A stretch of DNA of 14,293 nucleotides from an uncultured Collinsella sp. (lineage in GTDB: Bacteria > Actinomycetota > Coriobacteriia > Coriobacteriales > Coriobacteriaceae): NCBI GenBank assembly GCA_958415625.1, contig CATYZI010000047.1, positions 1 through 14,293 of the forward strand, given 5' to 3'. Below the pieces are notes generated by a model. That model worked only from the letters and a program-made list of their open reading frames with translations, was not told the DNA's origin and did not search any database. The first letter of the stretch is position 1. Each line of letters opens with the position of its first letter. Of this stretch, positions 1 through 5,306 are shown in pieces. The translations under genes were made by a program, and so were the position numbers.

Positions 1-48
1 CTCGCCTGCTGGGTATGGGCGGTCGGCCTCATGGCCGAGGAGGCGTAG
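1..48 (+). CDS. Possible C-terminal fragment of a protein cut by the window edge
   Basis: Frame 1 reads LACWVWAVGLMAEEA and then a TAG stop at 46-48. The short tail is hydrophobic with an acidic end, as in the last residues of a membrane protein. A G5/C5 hairpin (49-53 with 58-62, loop CGGT) begins right after the stop. Fifteen residues cannot identify a family, and an open frame this short is expected by chance in GC-rich DNA, so this is only a possibility. The upstream flank would decide it. Confidence 0.22.
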   Translation, partial: LACWVWAVGLMAEEA

Positions 49-302
49 GGGGGCGGTCCCCCGCACATAAGCCAGTCACCCCGGAAGCGGTTCGATCCGA
101 AGCCGTTGAGGCGAACCTCAGGTCCCTTTTCTGCGAGCGCCCAGGGCGCCACACGCGTGCACAGACTGTCGGTTCGACGTAGAAGCCTCAGCCGTAGCAA
201 CGGATTGCCCAGCGAGAGATCGCCGCGGGCGGATATTAAACTGCAAAGACGAGCGTCGGTAAGACACGCCGAGGTCGCCGCGGACGGGCTGATATAGGGA
301 GA
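49..302. other. Non-coding stretch with no recognised gene
   Basis: I find no convincing coding frame: the only open frame of some length (106-297, plus) starts with TTG, has no ribosome binding site, and is Arg/Ser-rich like noise. I looked for tmRNA, RNase P, SRP and riboswitch landmarks and saw none. Small hairpins are visible: G5/C5 at 49-62, and TGAGG-CGAA-CCTCA at 107-120 followed by a T4 at 127-130. Two related 17-bp direct repeats lie at 216-232 and 271-287. The terminator-like hairpin at 303-340 could end an unrecognised plus-strand RNA that lies here. Confidence 0.4.
216..287. repeat. Pair of 17-bp direct repeats
   Basis: GAGATCGCCGCGGGCGG at 216-232 and GAGGTCGCCGCGGACGG at 271-287 match at 15 of 17 positions and are followed by similar GATAT-containing sequence. 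They are 55 bp apart start to start, which is not a multiple of three, so they are unlikely to be a protein repeat. No function can be assigned. Confidence 0.5.
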
Positions 303-340
303 GGGCCTGACCCCATATCGTTGGGGCCAGGCCCGATTTT
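303..340 (+). terminator. Strong hairpin followed by a T-run
   Basis: GGGCCTGACCCC (303-314) and GGGGCCAGGCCC (323-334) form a 12-bp stem with one mismatch and an 8-base loop. GATTTTG follows on the plus strand, which fits a rho-independent terminator for something transcribed from 1-300. The mismatched pair is A-C on the plus strand but G-T on the minus strand, so the stem folds slightly better as minus-strand RNA. It could instead be a palindromic repeat. Confidence 0.45.
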
Positions 341-428
341 GCCTCTTGACAATGTCCTGCTCATATTAAAAGGAACGTCCCCAAGTGCCAACCGAGGCAA
401 CGCCGCAGATAGAGGACGGACAGCGAGC

Positions 429-523
429 GGGTCGCATTTGAGGCAAGGTGACGTGAAGCGAAAGGGCGCTGACCTTCTGGTCGCGCCCTTGAAGTTGAAC
501 GTCAGATTGTCCAAATGCGGCCC
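429..523 (+). repeat. Long structured repeat, copy A
   Basis: The outer stem pairs 429-440 (GGGTCGCATTTG) with 512-523 (CAAATGCGGCCC), including a T-G wobble. After a bulged A441 the stem continues with GGCAA (442-446) and TTGTC (507-511). A second helix pairs TGACGT (449-454) with ACGTCA (499-504). An apical hairpin joins AAGGGCGC (462-469) to GCGCCCTT (483-490), then GACC to GGTC, with a TTCT loop. Copy B at 5195-5292 folds the same way with different bases in the helices. The wobble pairs are G-U only if the plus strand is the RNA; the complement would have A-C mismatches. A flank GCAGCGTCG.CC.GTTA to position 541 is shared with copy B. Confidence 0.72.
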
Positions 524-539
524 GCGCAGCGTCGGCCTG

Positions 540-565
540 TTACGCGGTTTGGTAAAACCGCGTAA
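540..565 (-). terminator. Hairpin just after the SIS-domain gene
   Basis: TTACGCGGTTT (540-550) and AAACCGCGTAA (555-565) make a perfect 11-bp stem with a GGTA loop that touches the stop codon of the minus-strand deglycase gene. No T-run follows on the minus strand, so it is not a classical rho-independent terminator. It may protect or define the mRNA 3' end. Confidence 0.4.
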
Positions 566-1558
566 CTAATAATCGAGCTTCCACATGTAGCGGCGCGTCA
601 TGTAGTCCTTATGGGTGACGGCGGAAAGCGCACGCATGTAGACGTTGTTGAGGATCGGGGCGAAGATCAGGTGGTTGAAGTACTCGCTCACGCTGTCCTT
701 GATGTCGTTGAGGCCGAGTTCCTTTGCGTCGAGCTGATAGACGCGCTCGCCACCGTACTGATTGACGAAGCGAATACCGCGCTCGTCGTTGCAACGGCTG
801 CGGCCGACGCTGATGAGCTGGAACAGCGAGGTGCGCTTGTCCAGGATCTCGAAGGGACCGTGGAAGAAGTCGCAGGTGTTGATGGTGCAGGAATCAATCT
901 GCAGCATCTCCTGAACGTTGCAGATGCTAAAGACATAGGCGGCACCAAAGAGCGGGCCCTGAGCCATAACGTTGATGCAGGGCTTGTCGGCGTTCTGCTC
1001 GGCCCACTTGGCGGCGAGCGGACGGGTGTACTCGACGGCTTTGCGGTAGATGGGATCGACCAGATCGAAGGCGGCCATGGCGGTCTCGTACTCGGCATAG
1101 CCCTCGGTCTGCTGCGTGAGCTCCATGGCGATCATGGTCACGACGGCGGAGTTGGTGCGGCCCATGCAGGACTCGTCGACGGCCAGGCTGTCGTACTGGA
1201 CCTTGTAGTCGCAGACCTCGGTGAGGCCGGACTCGTCAACATAAATGGCGATGGTGCTGGCGCCGTGATCCTTGGCTACCTGGGCGGCGACGATGGTCTC
1301 CTTGGTGCCGCGCATGGACACGACGACGGCCAGGGTGTTCTCGTTGACGTAGGCCGGGGTGGCGTGCACGAACTCGTTGCTGGTGTAGCTGGAGCTCACG
1401 ACCTGCGTAGCCTCGTGCTCCATAAAGTACTGGGCAGGATAGTTGCCGCCGTTGGATCCGCCGGCGCCGATCCACACGACGCGCTTGATGCCGCCCTTGT
1501 CTGCCTTGTCAGCCAAAACCTGCGAAACGGCGTCCTTGACCTGTTCCTGAGTAGTCAT
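566..1558 (-). CDS. SIS-domain sugar-phosphate deglycase, FrlB-like
   Basis: This 330-residue protein has two SIS (sugar isomerase) folds, about residues 20-150 and 190-320. The first carries the phosphosugar-binding loop GAGGS (31-35) and SYTSNEF (57-63). The second contains DFFHGPFEI (230-238), which matches the EFRHGPLEI segment of E. coli FrlB, where His and Glu serve catalysis. The C-terminus RRYMWKLDY also resembles FrlB's RRYYGGLVEY. FrlB-type enzymes split 6-phosphorylated Amadori compounds such as fructoselysine-6-phosphate into glucose-6-phosphate and the amino acid, in the cytoplasm. The exact substrate here is unknown. The ATG is supported by AAGAAAGG at 1569-1576. It is divergent from the GntR regulator, which probably controls it. 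No cognate kinase or transporter is in the window. Confidence 0.85.
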   Translation of the reverse strand: MTTQEQVKDAVSQVLADKADKGGIKRVVWIGAGGSNGGNYPAQYFMEHEATQVVSSSYTSNEFVHATPAYVNENTLAVVVSMRGTKETIVAAQVAKDHGASTIAIYVDESGLTEVCDYKVQYDSLAVDESCMGRTNSAVVTMIAMELTQQTEGYAEYETAMAAFDLVDPIYRKAVEYTRPLAAKWAEQNADKPCINVMAQGPLFGAAYVFSICNVQEMLQIDSCTINTCDFFHGPFEILDKRTSLFQLISVGRSRCNDERGIRFVNQYGGERVYQLDAKELGLNDIKDSVSEYFNHLIFAPILNNVYMRALSAVTHKDYMTRRYMWKLDY

Positions 1559-1597
1559 CGTGCATCAGCCTTTCTTCTCGTTTGATGCTCATCACAG

Positions 1598-1618
1598 GCA
1601 TACAAGTTACATACATGT
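1598..1618. promoter_or_regulatory. Operator-like box 1 near the deglycase gene
   Basis: The site begins GCATACAAGTTACATACA and recurs at 1737-1757 with two differences in 21 bases. Read on the other strand it contains TGTATG twice, 11 bp apart (TGTATG-TAACT-TGTATG). It lies 40 bp upstream of the deglycase start, a suitable place for repression by the divergent GntR protein. Assignment to that regulator is an inference from position. Confidence 0.6.
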
Positions 1619-1620
1619 CT

Positions 1621-1650
1621 TTGCGATGTCGACTAGTTGTATGCTATATT
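1621..1650 (+). promoter_or_regulatory. Possible promoter of the GntR gene
   Basis: TTGCGA (1621-1626) and TATATT (1645-1650) are separated by 18 bp. A TTGTATGC half-site at 1637-1644, the inverse of the GCATACAA found in the two operator boxes, abuts the -10 hexamer. The hexamers are only moderate matches, so this is tentative. Confidence 0.27.
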
Positions 1651-1736
1651 TGTCTTAGAAATTTTGCTGCCGTGGTTTTCAGAAATCATTTACCAGCGGT
1701 TTTGTTGTCATGTTGGATACATGCTTGGTTCGGCAA

Positions 1737-1757
1737 GCATACAAGTTAGATACAGGT
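1737..1757. promoter_or_regulatory. Operator-like box 2 over the gntR ribosome binding site
   Basis: GCATACAAGTTAGATACA plus GGT is the second copy of the box at 1598-1618. It ends 7 bp before the GntR start codon and overlaps its only weak ribosome binding sequence (AGG at 1754-1756). Binding here would suit autoregulation by a roadblock or by hiding the translation start. Confidence 0.6.
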
Positions 1758-1764
1758 TGGTCGC

Positions 1765-2487
1765 ATGAGCATTTCGTCGAAAAAGAACTTGGCCCAATAC
1801 GAGCGCCTGGCGGGTACGCTGCGCGACCGTATCGCCGCTGGCACCTACGCACGCGGAGACAAGTTGCCATCCGAGATGGAGCTCATGGCAGAATCGGGTC
1901 TGTCGCGCAGCACCGTGCGCCACGCGCTTAAGGTGCTGGTGGATGAGGGCCTGGTGCGCACCGAGCGCGGACGCGGCGCCTTTGTGGCCGACACGCCCGA
2001 GGTGCACGAGAACAACCTGGTGTTCTCGAGCTATACGAAGCAGGTCGAAGGCCAGGGCATGAAGCCCACCACGCGCACCGTGGACTCGGGCTTTGCCAAG
2101 GCAGCCGGCAGCGTGGCCAAGTTCTTCGATACCGCCGTGGGCAGCAAGCTCGTCAAGCTCGTCCGCCTGCGTTATCTGGACGACGTGCCGCTCTGCTTGG
2201 AAACCACGTATCTGCCGCCGAGCTTTGGGGCGCTCATCGACCGCGACATCAACGGGTCGCTCTACGCCACACTGCGCCAGGAGTTCCATCGCGCGCCGGC
2301 CCAGGGCAACAAAACCTTTGAGGTGTGCTATGCCTCGCAAAACGAGGCGTTTTTGCTCAATGTTGAGCGCGGGCAGGCGCTGATCCTTATCACCGACTAC
2401 GTCTACGACACCGACGGACGCCCGCTCCACGTCTCCAAGCGCATCCAACGAACCGACCGCGCCAAATACACCGAGCCCATCGGCTAA
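1765..2487 (+). CDS. GntR-family transcriptional regulator with UTRA domain
   Basis: This 240-residue protein has an N-terminal winged helix (about 11-76) with the GntR signature KLPSEMEL (33-40), SRSTVRHAL (47-55) and the wing GLVRTERGRGAFVA (62-75). A UTRA ligand-binding domain follows (about 95-235), with LETTYLP (145-151) and ADYVYD-like ITDYVYD (209-215). HutC/FrlR-type members bind a sugar-phosphate or amino-acid effector that releases them from DNA. Its divergent neighbour is an FrlB-like deglycase, so the effector is probably that enzyme's substrate or product; this is an inference. The ATG at 1765 begins the conserved winged helix after about ten residues, the usual spacing. The intergenic boxes suggest it also controls itself. 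Confidence 0.9.
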   Translation: MSISSKKNLAQYERLAGTLRDRIAAGTYARGDKLPSEMELMAESGLSRSTVRHALKVLVDEGLVRTERGRGAFVADTPEVHENNLVFSSYTKQVEGQGMKPTTRTVDSGFAKAAGSVAKFFDTAVGSKLVKLVRLRYLDDVPLCLETTYLPPSFGALIDRDINGSLYATLRQEFHRAPAQGNKTFEVCYASQNEAFLLNVERGQALILITDYVYDTDGRPLHVSKRIQRTDRAKYTEPIG

Positions 2488-2498
2488 CCTGCCAAAAT

Positions 2499-2523
2499 AA
2501 ACCTGTCCCTAAATGGTAGGTTT
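2499..2523 (-). terminator. Weak hairpin between convergent gntR and GNAT genes
   Basis: AAACCT and AGGTTT pair across a 13-base loop that contains the GNAT stop codon. On the minus strand the stem is followed by ATTTTGG. Only 21 bp separate the two convergent stop codons, so some such element would be needed, but the 6-bp AT-rich stem is weak. Confidence 0.28.
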
Positions 2524-3099
2524 GAGGAGGTCGGGGAACCAGGTTGGTTTGGATTGGTTAGGGACGCGCTCGGCCAGGACCAGCTCCATCCAGCACATGT
2601 CGTACCAGCGGCCGAACTTTTGGGCGCAGCGATCGAAGGCGCCCACCAGGCGATACCCCATATGGTCATGGAAATCCTGGCTGTTGTGCGTCAGGTACTC
2701 GTCGTCCTTGTCGTGCGGCACGGCGATGAGCGCGCACATGTTGGTGATGCCCATCGCGACCAGACACTGCTTGAGCGCATCGTGCAGCTTGCGGCCCAGC
2801 CCGCCGTGACGCACGTCGCGCGCCAGGTAGATCGACGTCTCGACCGACCAGTCGTATGCCTCGCGGCTGTTGAGCGGGCTCACATAGGCATAGCCTACCG
2901 GGCGCCCGTCCAGCTCCATCACCAGGTACGGATAGCGCTTGAGCGTACGCTCGATGCGCCCGGCGAACTCCTCAACGCTCGGCACCTCGTATTCGCAGGT
3001 AATCGCCGTCTGGCGCACATACGGCTCATAGATGGCAAGCAGCGCCGGCGCATCATCGGGCGTCGCCAGGCGAATCGTCGGCTCGGACATCTCGGTCAC
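2509..3099 (-). CDS. GNAT-family N-acetyltransferase, phosphinothricin-acetyltransferase-like
   Basis: The 196-residue protein covers a complete GNAT fold. It has beta-strand VETSIYL (86-92), then the acetyl-CoA pyrophosphate loop RHGGLG (97-102, the R-x-x-G-x-G motif), and the C-terminal HDHMGYRLVGAF (144-155) with KFGRWYDMCWMELVL (161-175). That last part resembles the Bar/PAT and MnaT (YncA) subgroup, which acetylates the amino group of small substrates such as methionine sulfone or glutamate analogues. The true substrate cannot be read from sequence. I chose the GTG start at 3099 because GGGAG lies 9 bp upstream; ATG at 3090 is the alternative. A longer frame from 3168 would run through the terminator at 3116-3159 and is unlikely. 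Its stop lies 21 bp from that of the convergent gntR. Confidence 0.85.
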   Translation of the reverse strand: MTEMSEPTIRLATPDDAPALLAIYEPYVRQTAITCEYEVPSVEEFAGRIERTLKRYPYLVMELDGRPVGYAYVSPLNSREAYDWSVETSIYLARDVRHGGLGRKLHDALKQCLVAMGITNMCALIAVPHDKDDEYLTHNSQDFHDHMGYRLVGAFDRCAQKFGRWYDMCWMELVLAERVPNQSKPTWFPDLLKPTI

Positions 3100-3115
3100 A
3101 CAACCCCTCTCCCTC

Positions 3116-3159
3116 AAAAGCAAAGGCCGCCCTGCGCCAAACCCAGGCGCAGGGCGGCC
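3116..3159 (-). terminator. Rho-independent terminator of the threonine aldolase gene
   Basis: GGCCGCCCTGCGCC (3125-3138) pairs perfectly with 3146-3159 as a 14-bp stem with a 7-base loop. On the minus strand TTTGCTTTTG follows. It starts 18 bp after the aldolase stop codon and separates that gene from the GNAT gene. Confidence 0.85.
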
Positions 3160-3177
3160 CCTCGTCATTACGTCAAG

Positions 3178-4203
3178 CTACAGGACAGCCGCCAACGCGT
3201 CGATGTCCTCCTGCGTCGTGGCCCAGCTGGTGCAAAAGCGCACCACCGTATGGGTCTCGTCGTACTTTTCCCAGTACTCGATCGAGGCATGCTCGCGAAT
3301 GCGGGCCATATCCTCGTTGGGCAGAATCACAAACTGCTGGTTTGTGGGCGTCTCCAAAAAGAACTGGTAGCCGCGCTCGTGCAGCACGCGACGAAGCGCC
3401 TGAGCCGTCTCGATCGCCTGGCGACCAATCTCAAAATACAAGCCGTCGGTAAAGAGCGCCTCAAACTGCACGCCCGTCAGGCGGCCCTTGGCCAGCAGCG
3501 CGCCATGCTGCTTAATGCGCGGAATGGGATGTGCCGGAGCGTGCATGCCGCAGAACACCACGGCCTCGCCGCACAGAGCACCGCACTTGGTGCCGCCGAT
3601 GTAGAACACGTCGCACAGCTGCGCCAGCTCGGGCAGGGTAATGTCGCACTCGTCGGCCGCCAGCGCGTAGGCCAGGCGGGCACCATCCACAAACAGCGGA
3701 ATCTCGCGCTTCTGGCACACCGCATGAATCGACGCGAGCTCGGCCTTGGAGTACAGCGTGCCGTATTCGGTCGACAGACTCACGTACACGGCACCCGGGA
3801 ACACCGTGTGCTCGTAGCTCTCGTTCTCGTAAAACACCTGGATGTAGTTTTCGAGATCATCGGCGTGCATCTTGCCCTCGTAACCGGGGATGGTGAGCAC
3901 CTTGTGGCCGCCAAACTCGATGGCGCCTGCCTCATGGCAAGCAACGTGGCCGGTCTCGGCGGCAACGACGCCCTCGTACGGAGCGAGCAGCATATCGATC
4001 ACCGTCGCGTTGGCCTGCGTGCCGCCCACCAGCAAGAACACATCGGCATCGGGCGCCTGACAAGCCTCACGGATAAGCTGCTTGGCACGCTCGGTGTGCG
4101 TGTCGGTACCATAGCCGGGTTGCGGCTCCATGTTGGTGTCGACGAGTGCCTGCAGCACCGCCGGGTGCGCACCGTGGGAATAATCGTTGTTGAACGCGAG
4201 CAT
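3178..4203 (-). CDS. ltaE: Low-specificity L-threonine aldolase family, PLP-dependent
   Basis: The 341-residue protein fits the beta-eliminating lyase / threonine aldolase fold and length. It has an N-terminal NNDYSHGAHPAVLQAL with PGYGTD (29-34), the cofactor-phosphate loop GGTQAN (60-65), His86 in TGHVACHEAG as the probable ring-stacking residue, the Asp of FVDGAR (D173) that pairs with the pyridine nitrogen, and the Schiff-base lysine K206 in YIGGTKCG. The family splits threonine and allo-threonine to glycine and acetaldehyde in the cytoplasm. Some relatives prefer phenylserine or other beta-hydroxy amino acids, so specificity is open. The ATG at 4203 has AGAGAGGA about 5 bp upstream. It follows the PAP2 gene by 45 bp on the same strand and may be cotranscribed; a strong terminator follows it. 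Confidence 0.9.
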   Translation of the reverse strand: MLAFNNDYSHGAHPAVLQALVDTNMEPQPGYGTDTHTERAKQLIREACQAPDADVFLLVGGTQANATVIDMLLAPYEGVVAAETGHVACHEAGAIEFGGHKVLTIPGYEGKMHADDLENYIQVFYENESYEHTVFPGAVYVSLSTEYGTLYSKAELASIHAVCQKREIPLFVDGARLAYALAADECDITLPELAQLCDVFYIGGTKCGALCGEAVVFCGMHAPAHPIPRIKQHGALLAKGRLTGVQFEALFTDGLYFEIGRQAIETAQALRRVLHERGYQFFLETPTNQQFVILPNEDMARIREHASIEYWEKYDETHTVVRFCTSWATTQEDIDALAAVL

Positions 4204-4248
4204 GGCAATCCTCTCTTACCAGGTATCGGCCAGATGATTCAGGTGGAG

Positions 4249-5112
4249 CTATTGTACGCCGTGCGGATAGGCAATGCGCGCGGCAAGGCACTCAAGTGCC
4301 AACACCAGGGCAAAGCCGCAGCTCACATCGGTCAAAAAATGTGCGCCGATCACGATACGACCAAAGGCGACGAGCGCCGCGACGAGCGCCGCCGCCCAAA
4401 AGACCACGCGGCGTCGCGGCGGCTTTTCCGTAAAAGCCGTCGCGGGAAGCCCAGCGAGCATAAGGCCGATAGCCGCATGCGCGGTGTGCCCGCTCGCAAA
4501 CGACTTAAAGCCGTCCTTGATCACGCCGGCGGCGATGTAAGTCCACTTGTCAGGATTGCCGATCACCCACCACGGCTGAAAATCGAGCCCCGGCGTAACC
4601 TCGATCACGCGCATGCGCGGGCGCGACCATAGCGGCTTGACGATCACGTTGAGGATGATGGCTTGCGCGACCCACACGGCGAGCACCATCAGCGCCCAGC
4701 GTGTGAGCTCGTCGGAGTCGGTGTCGCGCGTGAGGCGATAGGCGATGAGGTTGGCCGCGATGACCAATGCAAACGTCAGAACCAGCTGAAACGCAATAAG
4801 CTTGCCGCCGACGCGCAGCGATCCGATAATCTCATAGCCGACCAGGCCTACGTTGATCAGAACGCCCAGCGCGGCGAGCCACTTGCTCGCCTTGGAATCG
4901 GGACGTGCCGAGCGCACGAGCATAATGCCCGCGACGCTCGCCGTCAGCTCAAACGGCAGTTCGCCAGCCGCCTCGACAAAACGGCCGAACAAGCTGTACG
5001 AGTTGAACAGCGCACTCGAGATTTGGTAATCGAAAAACGTGCCGATGAGCAGGCAGAGAGCTAGGATGGCCGCAATAGCAGCGGCGTCTTTCTTATAGAT
5101 GTACCCGAACAT
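4249..5112 (-). CDS. PAP2-superfamily membrane phosphatase
   Basis: The 287-residue protein has about eight hydrophobic segments (near 10-27, 48-66, 78-98, 106-127, 138-158, 211-226, 236-255 and 262-280). The three acid-phosphatase motifs are present: K159 with RP at 164-165, SGH at 207-209, and R252-x5-H258-x3-D262. These residues form the phosphohistidine active site of type 2 phosphatidic acid phosphatases. Members dephosphorylate membrane lipids such as phosphatidate, undecaprenyl diphosphate or phosphatidylglycerophosphate at the cytoplasmic membrane; which one applies here is unknown. I chose ATG at 5112 because AAAGGA lies just upstream; an upstream TTG at 5148 adds a proline-rich tail without ribosome binding support. 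The spacing in motif 1 is shorter than the common K-x6-RP form. Confidence 0.87.
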   Translation of the reverse strand: MFGYIYKKDAAAIAAILALCLLIGTFFDYQISSALFNSYSLFGRFVEAAGELPFELTASVAGIMLVRSARPDSKASKWLAALGVLINVGLVGYEIIGSLRVGGKLIAFQLVLTFALVIAANLIAYRLTRDTDSDELTRWALMVLAVWVAQAIILNVIVKPLWSRPRMRVIEVTPGLDFQPWWVIGNPDKWTYIAAGVIKDGFKSFASGHTAHAAIGLMLAGLPATAFTEKPPRRRVVFWAAALVAALVAFGRIVIGAHFLTDVSCGFALVLALECLAARIAYPHGVQ

Positions 5113-5194
5113 GGCATCCTTTCGGTCGGGTGGAGGGTCAGCCGGCAACGTGGCGTCTCATAAACGTCCTTACAGGTTGAGCATAAGCGAGCGA

Positions 5195-5292
5195 AAACGT
5201 CCCATTTGAGGCAAGGTGGCCCGAAGGAGGAGGGAAGCGTACTTGCGTACGCGACCGACGAGTGAGGGTCAGATTGCCCAAATGGGGCGTTT
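5195..5292 (+). repeat. Long structured repeat, copy B
   Basis: The outer stem pairs AAACGTCCCATTTG (5195-5208) with CAAATGGGGCGTTT (5279-5292), with one T-G wobble. A bulged A5209 precedes GGCAA (5210-5214) paired with TTGCC (5274-5278). The middle helix joins TGGCCC (5217-5222) to GGGTCA (5266-5271), and a perfect apical hairpin GCGTAC-TTGC-GTACGC lies at 5237-5252. Fold, bulged A and the invariant GAGGCAAGGTG and GTCAGATTG blocks match copy A (429-523). AGCGAGCG upstream is also shared, and the downstream flank GCAGCGTCGACCCGTTA runs into the mfd stop codon (TTA at 5307-5309). It could be a mobile palindromic repeat or a structured RNA. Confidence 0.72.
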
Positions 5293-5306
5293 GCAGCGTC
5301 GACCCG

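Noticed and set aside
89..98. GGTTCGATCC, which resembles a tRNA T-arm
   Set aside because: The flanks do not pair to make a T-stem, and no acceptor, D or anticodon arms are present.
346..369. Perfect TTGACA at 346-351 as a promoter -35 box
   Set aside because: The nearest -10-like TATTAA is only 12 bp away, and nothing suitable lies 16-18 bp downstream; no gene on the plus strand follows.
236..514. Minus-strand 92-codon open frame over repeat copy A
   Set aside because: It is the translation of the structured repeat and the 303-334 hairpin. A similar frame at 5138-5326 over copy B reads a related HL.NLT segment, which reflects the shared DNA repeat rather than a protein family.
611..1585. 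324-codon plus-strand open frame opposite the deglycase
   Set aside because: Gly/Val/Asp/His-rich translation without motifs, antisense to an FrlB-like gene with conserved residues.
2554..4632. 692-codon plus-strand open frame across the GNAT, aldolase and PAP2 genes
   Set aside because: It crosses three real genes and their terminator, and its composition is that of a GC-rich antisense frame.
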